Assembly: GCA_021325555.1 (NCBI GenBank)
Contig: JAJPGY010000040.1
Span: 248,001 to 312,000 of the forward strand
Source: Pseudomonadota bacterium
GTDB taxonomy: Bacteria; Cyanobacteriota; Vampirovibrionia; Obscuribacterales; Obscuribacteraceae
DNA length: 64,000 bases
Reading direction: 5' to 3'
Under the pieces are notes generated by a model, which was not told the DNA's origin, did no database searches, and saw only the letters and a program-made list of their open reading frames with translations. Within the stretch, counting starts at the first letter, position 1. Each line of letters starts with the position of its first letter. This document shows positions 8,494 through 18,000 of this stretch, piece by piece. The position numbers were made by a program, and so were the translations under genes.

Positions 8494-9285
8494 ATGCCAC
8501 AAGCAGAACACTTAAATCAAATCACCGCCTTAAAACAGCATTTCGAGCAGCTCTTCCCGGGGAAGTGGGCAACGGCCGGTGAGAAGACCAGAGCCCTTCT
8601 CACCGGGCTGCCGGAGATCGATGGCAACCTGTCACGCGGGCTGGCCCGCCAGCGCATCACGGAATGGGCTGGTCGCACATCCTCCGGCAAAACCACCGTT
8701 TTGCGCGCGGCCATTGCCAACTGGTGCGCGTCAGGGCTCGACGTAGCCTACATCGACGCCGGCTGCCGGCTTCTAGCTGCCGACTGGGCCTTCGTCGGTC
8801 AGAAGGCGGACGCCTGCGCTCCCGGACAGGAGGCGGGAAGATTCTGGGTCATTAGAGCCGCCTGCCCGGAGCAGGCGCGCCCTGCTTCTTCTTCGCGCGA
8901 TGAATTGTATATAGCCGATCTATTGCTGCGCTCCGGCTCGTTTGATGTCGTTGTCCTGGATCTCGGCGCCGGCTCGCCGTCAAGCCGCATGTATGCCCGG
9001 CTCACGCGATCGCTTGCCGGCTCGAAAGCGGCGCTTATCATCCTCAAAGACGATCTTTCCGCGCCGCCCGGCTGGGGCTGCCATACACGGTTGAGCTTTC
9101 GCTGGGCGGAGGATGCTTGCTGCGAGCCCGGCATCAACGGTCCGGCCATGATCACCCCGGCAGTCCGCTTGAGCATCTGGAGGGATGGCGCATCCAAAAC
9201 CACGGAGGTGGTCCTTGGCTCTCATGTATCGAATCGCTTGTTTACGCATCCCCAGGTTCCAGATCGCCGTGCACCGAAAGCATGA
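8494..9285 (+). CDS. imuA: ImuA-like RecA-fold mutasome protein
   Basis: 263 residues. A RecA-like ATPase core is visible: Walker A 'GRTSSGKT' (residues 60-67) and a Walker B-like strand 'FDVVVLDLG' (about 150-158). It is shorter than RecA, as expected for ImuA/SulA-like partners of ImuB. It overlaps imuB by 62 bases and follows the palindromic operator/promoter at 8392-8421. In characterised cassettes ImuA works with ImuB and DnaE2 in error-prone translesion synthesis after DNA damage. The start has no strong ribosome site. Confidence 0.85.
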   Translation: MPQAEHLNQITALKQHFEQLFPGKWATAGEKTRALLTGLPEIDGNLSRGLARQRITEWAGRTSSGKTTVLRAAIANWCASGLDVAYIDAGCRLLAADWAFVGQKADACAPGQEAGRFWVIRAACPEQARPASSSRDELYIADLLLRSGSFDVVVLDLGAGSPSSRMYARLTRSLAGSKAALIILKDDLSAPPGWGCHTRLSFRWAEDACCEPGINGPAMITPAVRLSIWRDGASKTTEVVLGSHVSNRLFTHPQVPDRRAPKA

Positions 9286-10870
9286 GCCGGGGCTGAAGGG
9301 CAGGCCGCTCGTCCTGCTTTCCGGCAAAACAAATAAAAGCACGGTGTCGCAACGGGCGGGGCACGCCCCGCCCGTGCAGGCTCCCGGATCTGGGCGAGGG
9401 CAGGCTGTCATTTTCATGTGCTCGGCCGAGGCCCATGGCAAGGATATTCAGCCAGGGATGCGGTTGTCGGAGGCGAGGGCGCTGTGCGCGGATGTACTGT
9501 GGCGCGAGCAGGATCAAAAGCTCTACGCCGATTGGACGAACAAGCTGGTGCGCGCTCTTGTCTCCTGCTCGCCGGCCGTGACAGCCGAGGGCTTCGGGCT
9601 TTTCTTCATGGATGCTTCCGGCTTGAGGCATCTTGGCGGCGAAGGCGCTTTTTGCCAGAACGTCCTCAGGCTGTGCAGCAAGCTCGGGTTCGTCGAGGGG
9701 AACGTCGGCGTCGCCGACAACGCCTTTGCCGCCCTGGTGGCGGCAAGGTACAAGCACCGCCGCTGGTGCATAGTCCCCCACGGGCAGGACCAGTCATTCC
9801 TGGCCCCGCTCTCCATTGGCCATCTGCCGGCAAGCCAGGATATGCAGGAGGCTCTGCTTGCCCTGGGCATCAGGTCGATGGGGCAGCTCGCCGGTTTGCC
9901 CGCGGAAGCCATAGCGGAACGATTCGGCCGGCAAGGCCTGCTTGCCCGGGAGCTGGCTTGCGGACTCGATCGCCGCCGCCCGTCCATGCCGCCTGCTGAA
10001 AAGGAGTTTCAAGCATCCGTCGACCTCGGCTATCCGGTCGCCTCCCTGAACGAGACGCTGTTTGTCCTGAAATCCATGCTGGACCGCCTGATCGGGCAGC
10101 TAAAGCAGGAAGGGCTCCGGGCGGAGGAGCTGCAGGTAATCTTCTTCAACGACAACGAGAGATTCGATGAGCGCCCGCTCAAGCTCATCTGCCCCTCCAA
10201 TAACGCCCGCTTTCTGCTGGAGATTCTCAAGCTCTCGCTGGAGGCGCAGCCTTTAAAACGCGAGTTCACCGGCTTGCTGCTCGCGGTCTCCAGATTCTCC
10301 AGAGAGTCGTGGCAGCAGCTGCCGCTGTCAGGGCAGAGCCCGCCCGATGGGCTCCGGAAAGCCGGCGAGCAGCAGAGCGCCTCGATCTTGCTCCTGCAAC
10401 GCCTGCAGACACGCCTTCCGGGGGCCGCCGCCGTGCGAGCCGTGGCCAGCGATCAGTATTTCCCGGACAACGCCGGCGCCTGGATTCCCGTGCTGGAAAG
10501 CCGGGCAGCCTCCGCAGTCGTGCCGCCGGACCTGGAATATATTAGGAACTACACCGGCGCGCGGGCGCTTGCCGGCGGCATGGTCATCAAAAGAGCGCCT
10601 GAGCCCGTCCCGGTTCTGGTCGAACTCGAGGAGTCACGTCCGGCCGCCGTCCGCTATCACGGGCGGTGGCGGCCGATAAAGATCATCACCACGCCCGAAT
10701 GTCTCTCCGGGCTCTGGTGGGAGAGTTTCATCCGCAAGTCCTACTACGTAGCCCTGCTGGCCGGCCGGGACAACCGGCAGGACAACCAGAATGACCCGGG
10801 CGAGCTCCTCGTGCTGCTGGCGCACGACCACCAGACCGGCTGCTGGCTCCTCGAGGGATTCTTCGACTGA
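9224..10870 (+). CDS. imuB: ImuB, inactive Y-family polymerase-like mutasome subunit
   Basis: 548 residues. Y-family architecture: palm start 'MYRIACLRIPRFQIAVHR', 'GMRLSEARAL', 'LFFMDASGLRHLGG', a helix-hairpin-helix-like 'GIRSMGQLAGLPAEAIAERFG', then a little-finger region. The first catalytic acidic residue of active Y polymerases is absent ('CLRIPRF'), as in ImuB. A clamp-binding candidate QLPLSG sits at about residues 365-370, close to the QLPLWG of mycobacterial ImuB. About 27 extra residues follow 'PLVLLS', encoded partly by a palindromic repeat (9352-9375). ATG 9224 is chosen over 9185 because the conserved fold starts there and GGAGGTGG lies 12 bases upstream. Confidence 0.88.
   Translation: MYRIACLRIPRFQIAVHRKHEPGLKGRPLVLLSGKTNKSTVSQRAGHAPPVQAPGSGRGQAVIFMCSAEAHGKDIQPGMRLSEARALCADVLWREQDQKLYADWTNKLVRALVSCSPAVTAEGFGLFFMDASGLRHLGGEGAFCQNVLRLCSKLGFVEGNVGVADNAFAALVAARYKHRRWCIVPHGQDQSFLAPLSIGHLPASQDMQEALLALGIRSMGQLAGLPAEAIAERFGRQGLLARELACGLDRRRPSMPPAEKEFQASVDLGYPVASLNETLFVLKSMLDRLIGQLKQEGLRAEELQVIFFNDNERFDERPLKLICPSNNARFLLEILKLSLEAQPLKREFTGLLLAVSRFSRESWQQLPLSGQSPPDGLRKAGEQQSASILLLQRLQTRLPGAAAVRAVASDQYFPDNAGAWIPVLESRAASAVVPPDLEYIRNYTGARALAGGMVIKRAPEPVPVLVELEESRPAAVRYHGRWRPIKIITTPECLSGLWWESFIRKSYYVALLAGRDNRQDNQNDPGELLVLLAHDHQTGCWLLEGFFD
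9352..9375. repeat. palindromic insertion inside imuB
   Basis: A 24-base near-perfect palindrome (ACGGGCGGGGC, two central bases, GCCCCGCCCGT) is read in frame as part of 'QRAGHAPPVQ'. It resembles the palindromes in dnaE2 and in the dispersed repeats at 10917 and 20252: a GC-rich stem of the GGGGCG...CGCCCC type. It falls where ImuB relatives normally pass directly from one strand to the next, so it is probably a repeat insertion tolerated as a surface loop. Confidence 0.5.
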
Positions 10871-10916
10871 CCGGTCAACGGCACCGGCGCCGGACAAGCA
10901 ACCGGAAGATTCCTGG

Positions 10917-11021
10917 TACTCGCCGGCATTAGAACCCCTTGCTCGTAGGGGCGCGCTGGACGCGCCCGCAGGGGCGGATGCAATCCGCCCCTGCGGGCGT
11001 ACGTTAATTTCTGCCAGGCGG
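10917..11021. repeat. miniature dispersed repeat, copy A (MITE-like)
   Basis: About 105 bases, almost identical to 20256-20357. It starts TACTCGCCGGCA and ends TGCCAGGCGG, imperfect terminal inverted repeats. Inside are two hairpins: GGGCGCG/CGCGCCC and a 12-bp stem GCAGGGGCGGAT/ATCCGCCCCTGC with a 3-base loop. Copy B lacks a few bases between the hairpins. It lies 47 bases after the imuB stop codon and could also act as a 3'-end hairpin. No transposase is encoded. Confidence 0.7.
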
Positions 11022-11121
11022 CACCGGCTGGTCGCCCTGGTAAGACGTCTGCAACTCCCAGTCCAGGCAGGGTTTTATGGCCTCCCCGAATGCGGCATGG
11101 ACACCTTGGAACGAAAGTGCT

Positions 11122-11424
11122 ATGAATGTTGGAATGGATCACGCCAGCGCGGATATCGGCAGCAACATGGCTCAAAGCCGGGCCTCATCCGGGTTGGGAA
11201 AGTTTGTCGGCAGCCCGGCGTCGAAATCCAGTGCCGCGATCCCCTTCGACGGCAGCAAGGCGCCACCGCGCGTGACCCTACCGCCGTTTTTCCAGGTCCC
11301 GCCGGGTCCGTTCCAGATTCCTGGCTGGAACGCGCCCGTGCCGTTTGTTTTAGCGATACGCGTCCGTTGGAGATTGTGCCCTCGCAGAGCGATTAGAACG
11401 CCGTCGGTGAGGCAGGCATGGTAG
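11122..11424 (+). CDS. possible small hypothetical protein
   Basis: 100 codons after the dispersed repeat. Third codon positions are mostly G/C, as in neighbouring genes. The predicted protein is Ser/Ala/Pro-rich ('MNVGMDHASADIGSNMAQS') with a Pro-rich 'LPPFFQVPPGPFQIPGW' segment and no recognised domain. The ribosome site is weak (GGAACG) and the last 25 or so codons look less gene-like. Without it, 11022-11596 would be a 575-base non-coding stretch in which I see no other clear signal; 11425-11596 is the leader of the response regulator. Confidence 0.3.
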   Translation: MNVGMDHASADIGSNMAQSRASSGLGKFVGSPASKSSAAIPFDGSKAPPRVTLPPFFQVPPGPFQIPGWNAPVPFVLAIRVRWRLCPRRAIRTPSVRQAW

Positions 11425-11596
11425 TTGTTGGGCTACGAGAAGCGGGCGGAGAATGTCCGTGGTCATTGCAGGCTCGATTGTTCTCGGTTTCATTTTGCCG
11501 GCCTTTATCCACATCTCCGTATATGTCGGTCAAAAACTGGCAATGGCAACATGCTGATGAAGGCTGCGATGCGGCAGCCCTGGGAGTGACTGAGAC

Positions 11597-12265
11597 ATGG
11601 CGAAGATTCTCATAGTCGAAGACGACAAGCAGCTTGCGGACATGGTGCGCACGTCGCTTCTGTTCGATCACCACCTGGTCGAGCTGGTGGGCGATGGCGA
11701 GGCGGCATCGACGCACCTGCGCACGTGCGACTACGATCTTATCGTCCTGGACTGGGGACTGCCCGGCAAGAGCGGCATCGAGATCTGCAAGGAGTTTCGA
11801 TCGCAGGGCGGCAGGACACCCATCCTCATGCTTACCGGCAAGGCAGAGATAGCAGACAAGGAGACCGGTCTGGATTCCGGCGCCGACGATTATCTGGCCA
11901 AGCCCTTTAACGTGCGGGAGCTGACCGCGCGTGTGCGGGCCTTGCTGCGCAGGCCGGTCGGCTACACGGAGACCACCTTGACCGCAGGCAACCTCTCGCT
12001 CGACCCGATCAAGCACAGGGTACATCGTGACGGGCAGCCGGTCCCCCTTTTGCCCAAGGAATTCGCCCTGCTGGAGTTCATGATGCGGCACCCGAACCAG
12101 GTGTTCTCGCCGGAGGCGCTGCTTAACCATGTCTGGCCGTCCGACAGCGAGGCGACCGCTGCCGCCCTGAGGACGACGATGAAGCGATTGCGCGCTAAGA
12201 TCGATCCGGACAACAAGCTGATCCGCACAGAGCATGGCGTCGGGTATATACTGGAAGCGTCCTGA
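11597..12265 (+). CDS. OmpR/PhoB-type response regulator
   Basis: 222 residues. Receiver domain (1-120) with the acidic pair ED (8-9), phospho-acceptor D52 in 'LIVLDWGLPG', the conserved Thr in 'ILMLTGKA' and the Lys in 'YLAKPF'. The C-terminal winged-helix DNA-binding domain (about 128-220) ends in 'IRTEHGVGYILEAS', typical of the OmpR family. It is 12 bases upstream of a histidine kinase gene, its likely partner. The signal is unknown; position between imuB and dnaE2 does not by itself imply a repair role. Confidence 0.93.
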   Translation: MAKILIVEDDKQLADMVRTSLLFDHHLVELVGDGEAASTHLRTCDYDLIVLDWGLPGKSGIEICKEFRSQGGRTPILMLTGKAEIADKETGLDSGADDYLAKPFNVRELTARVRALLRRPVGYTETTLTAGNLSLDPIKHRVHRDGQPVPLLPKEFALLEFMMRHPNQVFSPEALLNHVWPSDSEATAAALRTTMKRLRAKIDPDNKLIRTEHGVGYILEAS

Positions 12266-12277
12266 GACAGAAGGGCG

Positions 12278-13762
12278 ATGCGTCTCAGCCTGAGCCAAAA
12301 AGGGGTGCTGCTGGTGAGCGTGCTGCTCGGCTTCGAGCTCGTCTTTGTCGGCGCGCTGGCCTCGCTTTTGCAATCGGCGGAGGACGAGGCACGACGGGAA
12401 GAGCACGCGAAGCAGGTTCTCAATCACACCAACAAGCTGGCCGGCGAGGTCTACGAGTGCGGTCAGCTCCTCAAGAATTATATCGAGACCCGGGATGCCG
12501 GCAAGCTGGACCGTTACGATCAAATCATCCGCGAGGTTCCCCAGCTCGTCGACTGGCTTAAGGCCAACGTCTCCCCAGACGAGGCGGAGCGGCTGTCCTT
12601 CATCAGCCACAACCTGGACACGGCAGTGCGCTTGCTGACGGCGATCAGGTCCCGCTTCGGCCAGTCCAGCCCGCTGGAAATGCTGCCGCTGTTGAGCGCC
12701 GCCAACGCCCGCTTCGACCCTCTCATCAAGCAAACGCTGCCCGCGTTCCTCGAGCTCACCCACCGGCAAGAGAAGATCGCCATGGAAAGCCCGGAGCAGC
12801 AGCGCCGCTTTCGCCGCCAGGCCAAGCAATTGCTGTACGCAGGGGTTGCCGTCAACATCATTCTCGCCATTGCCCTGGTCGTCTTCTTCATGAAGGGAAT
12901 CACCTCCCGGCTGTCCGTCCTCACCGACAACACAAGACGGCTGGCCCGCAGGCAGCCACTGAATCCGGTGCTCAGGGGAACCGACGAGATCGCCGACCTG
13001 GACCGGGTCTTTCACGAGATGGCCGACGCTCTTGCGGAAGCCGAGCGCAGGAGAGAAGAGATCCAGGAATTGAAGCAAAGATTCGTGCAGATGATCAGTC
13101 ATGACCTGCGCACGCCGCTGACCGGCGTTTATGTTTTCCTGTCGCTCCTGGCCAGAGGAGCCATAAGGCAGGACGACCTGCCGCGGAAAGCGCAGCAGGC
13201 GGAACGGAGCATCGAGCGCTTGATCGCGCTTGTAAATGAGCTGCTGGACCTGGAGAAGCTGGAATCGGGAATGATGAAGATGGATTTTGCACCGGTTTCG
13301 GTGGCATCGATCCTGGAGCGCTCGGATGAATCCGTCGCCGAGTTCGCCGAGCGGCACAACGTCACGATCGAGCTGCCCGCGGTGGAATGCGAGCTCACGG
13401 CAGACGAGGGTAGACTCGTGCAGGTGCTGGTCAATCTGCTGTCCAACGCGATAAAGTTTTCGCCGGACGGAAGCACGGTCACAGTCTACATCGTCGAGAA
13501 GCCCGAATCCATCGAGTTCCGGGTGAAGGATCGCGGGCGGGGCGTGCCGGAAAAATATCGCGAGGCGATCTTCGAGCGCTTCAAGCAGGTCGAAGCATCC
13601 GATGCCACCAGCAAAGGCGGCACCGGCCTCGGTCTGCCGATCTGCAAGGCGATCGTGGAGCAGCACGGCGGGACAATCGGCGTCGAGACCCGGGAAGGCG
13701 AAGGCAGCGAATTCTGGTTCCGCATCCCGCGCCAACCGGCGCCCGCCGCCATAGCCGATTAA
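12278..13762 (+). CDS. membrane sensor histidine kinase (HAMP-HisKA-HATPase)
   Basis: 494 residues. Two membrane helices (about 9-30 and 187-207) bracket a roughly 150-residue helical sensor resembling CHASE3-type domains. Then a HAMP linker, dimerisation helix with H275 in 'MISHDLRTPLTG', and an ATPase with N box 'LVNLLSNAIKFSP', G1 'VKDRGRGVP' and G2 'GGTGLGLPICKAI'. It probably phosphorylates the adjacent OmpR-type regulator. It is a paralogue of the kinase at 58833, with the same order and matching HAMP 'GITSRL.VLTDNT.RLAR' but without the PAS domain. Confidence 0.92.
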   Translation: MRLSLSQKGVLLVSVLLGFELVFVGALASLLQSAEDEARREEHAKQVLNHTNKLAGEVYECGQLLKNYIETRDAGKLDRYDQIIREVPQLVDWLKANVSPDEAERLSFISHNLDTAVRLLTAIRSRFGQSSPLEMLPLLSAANARFDPLIKQTLPAFLELTHRQEKIAMESPEQQRRFRRQAKQLLYAGVAVNIILAIALVVFFMKGITSRLSVLTDNTRRLARRQPLNPVLRGTDEIADLDRVFHEMADALAEAERRREEIQELKQRFVQMISHDLRTPLTGVYVFLSLLARGAIRQDDLPRKAQQAERSIERLIALVNELLDLEKLESGMMKMDFAPVSVASILERSDESVAEFAERHNVTIELPAVECELTADEGRLVQVLVNLLSNAIKFSPDGSTVTVYIVEKPESIEFRVKDRGRGVPEKYREAIFERFKQVEASDATSKGGTGLGLPICKAIVEQHGGTIGVETREGEGSEFWFRIPRQPAPAAIAD

Positions 13763-13789
13763 GCCCGACCGCTAAGATCTTAACCGAGG

Positions 13790-14842
13790 TCAGATGCGGA
13801 TGTTGAGTATCTGTCCGGGCTCGGGACGGGCCGGCCCGTAGGCCTCCAGCGCCCTTCTTATCTGGTCCTCCGAGGGCGACGAGGCGCGAACCCTTGCCCG
13901 CAGCTCCACGGGGATCTGCTGCATCGGCAAGGAGTCGCCGCCGGAACGAACGGCCAGGCTGGTGGAGTCGCTTGCGCTTACGGGAGGCTTGCTGGATGCT
14001 TCCGTCGCCCGCGGCAGGGCCAGCCGTCCGGATAAGGGGCCCGCCGCTCTTTGAGATACGGCCCGGACCTCACCCATGACCGTGTATTCGGCGTCGATTA
14101 CTTCGGCATCGATTATGTCCTGGCTGGGTCTTTGCCAGCCGGCCCTCGCTCTCGGTCCCGGGTCGATAATTTCGCCTTCCAGCACCTCCGGCTCGGCCAC
14201 GCGTGCTGTCCAGCTGCTGCCGGCGCCGGTGCGGGCGGAGCGTGCGAAATCGCTTGCGAACTGGCTTCTCGACCGACCAGACCTGTCCCATGTTGATTCA
14301 GCTCTCGCAGAAGCTCTGGCCTGGGCACCGCGGGCCGCCGCGACCGCATCGCTTGCCTCCAGCGATCCGGCGGTTGCGAGGCCTATCTCCCGACCGACCA
14401 TGGCGCCACCGGCCGCGAAGGGCAGCGTAACCAGGCTGTCGAAGGCGAACCGGCCAAGCCCCGCCGAGAGGTTCCGGCTGGCCAGCTCGAGCTCCTGCCC
14501 GTTGGAGGCTGAGAGCCCGGCACCGGCGGCCCTTGTGATCGGGAGAACGCCGTCCAAGAGGAACTGAGCGCCCAGAGCGGTCACGGCGCCCTGGGCCAGC
14601 ACCCCGGCAATTCCAGCCCGCCTGGCGAAAAAGCCCACAGCCATGGCGGCGGCCGTGGCGGCTCCCACCTGCAAGGACGTTCGCCCGGGATGATCCATCG
14701 CCTCCCGGGCGGCACCAGCAAATTCATCCAGGCTCCCGCCGAGCCCGTTTTTCAGTACGTAAAGCTCGTTGTGCCAGGCCGACCCGAAATCGGCTTCGCC
14801 CTGACCGGAGCTGCCGGTCACGTGAGAATTTTCCAGCGCCAT
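13790..14842 (-). CDS. glycine/alanine-rich protein with an N-terminal domain shared with the HD-GYP protein at 41073
   Basis: 350 residues. After a short polar start comes 'WHNELYVLKNGLGGSLDEFAGAA' and two or three Gly/Ala-rich hydrophobic stretches (about residues 55-150), then a polar Arg/Ser-rich tail. The N-terminal half has the same layout as the HD-GYP protein at 41073 ('LW.E...L.GG', Gly/Ala-rich helices, 'SAGLGRFAFDSLVTLPFAAGGAMVG' against 'AAALGPLTFDTALMWSGGALGAG'). The shared part may be a membrane-associating module. ATG 14842 has AGGT 8 bases upstream; ATG 14848 is also possible. It diverges from dnaE2. Confidence 0.65.
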   Translation of the reverse strand: MALENSHVTGSSGQGEADFGSAWHNELYVLKNGLGGSLDEFAGAAREAMDHPGRTSLQVGAATAAAMAVGFFARRAGIAGVLAQGAVTALGAQFLLDGVLPITRAAGAGLSASNGQELELASRNLSAGLGRFAFDSLVTLPFAAGGAMVGREIGLATAGSLEASDAVAAARGAQARASARAESTWDRSGRSRSQFASDFARSARTGAGSSWTARVAEPEVLEGEIIDPGPRARAGWQRPSQDIIDAEVIDAEYTVMGEVRAVSQRAAGPLSGRLALPRATEASSKPPVSASDSTSLAVRSGGDSLPMQQIPVELRARVRASSPSEDQIRRALEAYGPARPEPGQILNIRI

Positions 14843-14942
14843 AGGCATACCTGCTGTCTGAGGAGCTTATTGGGGAGCACTTTAAGATCTCCTGGGATGG
14901 TGGTCAATCGTGAAAACACGAAAGGCCGGCGGGCGCCCCGAT

Positions 14943-14969
14943 TTGACAAACCATACAAATGTATGGTTT
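14943..14969 (+). promoter_or_regulatory. candidate LexA-type operator/promoter of dnaE2
   Basis: TTGACA at 14943-14948 runs into a 22-base palindrome (14948-14969) in which ten of eleven pairs match; only the central pair fails. The core CCATACAAATGTATGG differs from the imuAB copy (8400-8415) only at one central base and the last base. A -10 box is poor. The palindrome is 43 bases before the dnaE2 ATG and on the opposite side faces the glycine-rich gene starting at 14842. Confidence 0.6.
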
Positions 14970-15011
14970 CCTTTAGACAGGAGATCCACACCGATCAGGA
15001 CATGACCCGCC

Positions 15012-18000
15012 ATGCCATCTCCTGTTCGATACGCTGAGCTGCATTGCCATTCGGGCTTCTCGCTTCTGGACGGCGCTGACAATCCCGAGGAGCTGGCCGC
15101 CCGGGCCAGCGAGATTGGCCTGGCCGCGCTTGCCCTGACGGATCACGACGACCTCGGCGGCATCGTGCGTTTTTCCCAGGCGGCCAGGGAGCTTTCGCTG
15201 GAGGCGATTGTCGGGGCGGAGCTTACCCTGGAGGACGATTCTCACCTGACCTTGCTGGTGGAGAACCGCGAGGGGTACAGGAACCTCTGCCATCTGATCA
15301 CCGCCGCGCGCTCGGCAAACGAGCGGGGGAGACCGCGCGTGCCCTATGAGGCGCTGCTCGCTCATGCACCGGGCATGGTGGCACTGTCCGGCTGCCCGCG
15401 CGGCGCTATTCCGTCGGCATTGGCCCGCCTGCGGCAGGAGGAGGCCGGAGAGCATTTGCAGAGGCTCGTGGAGGCGTTCGGGGGCAACTTTTTTGTGGAG
15501 GTGTGGAACCACCAGATTGCTCAGGAGGAGATCATCGCCAGACGGTTGATCGATCTTGCCAGGGAGCATGCGATACCATGGGTGGTGACCAACAACGCGC
15601 ACTACGCCGCACCCGGCAAGCGGATCATTCACGACGTTCTCACCTGCCTGCGCCACGAGGTGACCTTGCAGACAGCCGGGCGCCGGCTGCGCCCGAACGG
15701 CAGCTGGTACCTGAAGTCCCCGCAAGAGATCGCTCACCTGTGGCGGCACGACCTTACCGGGGTGAGAAACACGCTTGCCGTATCCGAGCGCTGCCGCTTC
15801 CGCATGGGATCACTGCGGCCTTCCCTGCCCCGCTTCGTCACACCGCCGGGGATCACGCATAACGGCCTGCTGGAGAAGCTCGTCTGGGATGGGGCGCAGC
15901 GGCGCTATCCGGATCTGACGGAGAAGCACCGCCGGCAGATCAACCACGAGCTGAGCTTGATCACCAAACTGGATCTGGCGCCGTATTTTTTGATCATGTG
16001 GGACATCGTCCGCTTCGCCCGGTCGCAAGGGATAGCCGTGCAGGGGCGAGGCTCCGCGGCCAACTCCGCCGTCTGCTATTGCCTTGCCATTACGGCCGTC
16101 GATCCGGTAGGCATGGATCTCCTGTTCGAGCGATTCCTCTCCGAGGGGCGCAACGAGCCGCCCGATATCGACCTCGATATTGCGCACCAGGAGCGGGAGA
16201 AGGTTCTGCAATACGTCTATGAGAAATACGGCCGCGAGCACGCGGCGATGGTGTGCGAGGCGATCACCTATCGCGGGCGCTCGGCCGTGCGCGACGCGGC
16301 GAGGGTACTGGGCTTTTCGGCGGAGCAAGCGGATCGCCTGGCCGCGGAAGGGCAGTTCAGAGAGGCCGTCGAAGCCGCTCAGGCGCTGGCAGCCGGGGGG
16401 GCCGAGAGAGCAGGATTCGATCCCGGGGACAGAAGGGTCCAGCTTCTCATTCAGGTGGTGGCAGGTCTGGATCGCTTGCCGCGCCACCGCTCGATTCACG
16501 TGGGCGGATTTGTCCTTTCCGGAGAGCCGCTCGGCGACGTGGTGCCGATCGAGCCAGCAGCGATGGAGGGGCGAACCGTCATTCAATGGGACAAGGACGA
16601 TCTGGATCCGATAGGCATGATCAAGATCGATCTTCTCGGGCTCGGCATGCTGACGATGATTCAAGAGGCCCTGAAGCTGGTGAAGCAGCATCGCGGCATG
16701 GAGATCGATCTCGCGAAGCTGGACATGAGCGATCCGGCAATCTACGACATGCTCTGCGAGGCGGACACAATAGGCGTTTTCCAGGTGGAGTCGCGGGCGC
16801 AGATGAGCATTCTGCCCAAGCTCCGCCCGCGGTGCTTCTACGACATCATCGTATCGATTGCCCTTGTCCGGCCAGGTCCGATTCAGGGCAACATCGTGCA
16901 CCCGTACATGCGCAGGCGCGCCGGCGAGGAGCCGGTCGTCTACCTGCATCCCTCCCTGGAGCCTATCCTGGAAAGAACGCTCGGCGTGCCGCTTTTCCAG
17001 GAGCAGGGCATGCGCCTTGCCGTTGTGGCAGCCGGCTTTACGCCTGCCGAGGCCGACCAGTTGCGGCGGGTCATGAGCCACAAACGCTCGAAGGAGAAGA
17101 TGGCCAGGCTGTGTGAGGACCTGGCGCGCGGCATGCAGGCCAAAGGATTTTCCGATCAGGTCGTCGAAACCATCACCCACCAGCTCCAGGCCTTCGCCAG
17201 TTACGGCTTCCCGGAGAGCCACGCGGCGTCGTTCGCGCTCCTCGTTTACGCCTCCGCTTATCTCAAAAGATACTTTCCCGCCGAGTTTTATTGCGCGATG
17301 CTCAACGCGCAGCCGATGGGATTCTACAGCCCGGCAACGCTGGTGCGCGACGCGCTGCGCCACGGCGTCGAGGTTCTCCCGGTTGATCTATCCAGAAGCA
17401 GCTGGGATTGCACTATCGAAAAGATTGAGGAAACGGCACATGGCTTGGCTGCGGATTCCGAGAAGAAATCCGCAGCCAAGCCATTAAAATTAAGAATCGG
17501 TCTGCGATATGTGCAGGGGCTGGGCAAGCGATCGAAGGAGCTGCTGGAGGCGGCCTGGCGCGCGGGCGGACCGTTTACCTCGGTCGAGGATGTGGTCAGG
17601 CGCAGCGGCCTTGGCAGGAAAGCGCTGCAGGTGCTGGCCAGGGCCGGTGCCTTCGAAAGCCTCCATCCCGGGCGGCGCGAGGCCCTCTGGGAAGTGCTCG
17701 CCCAGGCCGGACGGAAAAGGGAGCCCCTGCTCAAAGCGCTGGGCGAGCGAACCGTTGGGGCGAGGCATGCCTCGCCCATGGACCAGCGATCCCCAGTAGG
17801 GGCGAGGCATGCCTCGCCCATGGACCAGCGATCCCCAGTAGGGGCGAGGCATGCCTCGCCCATGGACCAGCGATCCCCAGTAGGGGCGAGGCATGCCTCG
17901 CCCCTACCCCCGATGACCCCGCTCGAGGAGACGGTCGCCGATTACCACACCATGGGGCTGTCGGCCGGGCGGCATCCGATGACCTTTTATAGAGCGTGGG

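Noticed and set aside
11393..13735. 780-codon open frame on the minus strand
   Set aside because: It lies opposite a clear response regulator and histidine kinase with intact motifs; its protein has no recognisable features. High GC produces long antisense frames.
15810..17363. 517-codon minus-strand frame
   Set aside because: Antisense to the conserved polymerase core of dnaE2; no domain or signal.
17757..17907. CRISPR-like array
   Set aside because: Repeats and 'spacers' are identical in every unit, only three and a half units exist, they lie inside a gene and no cas genes are near.
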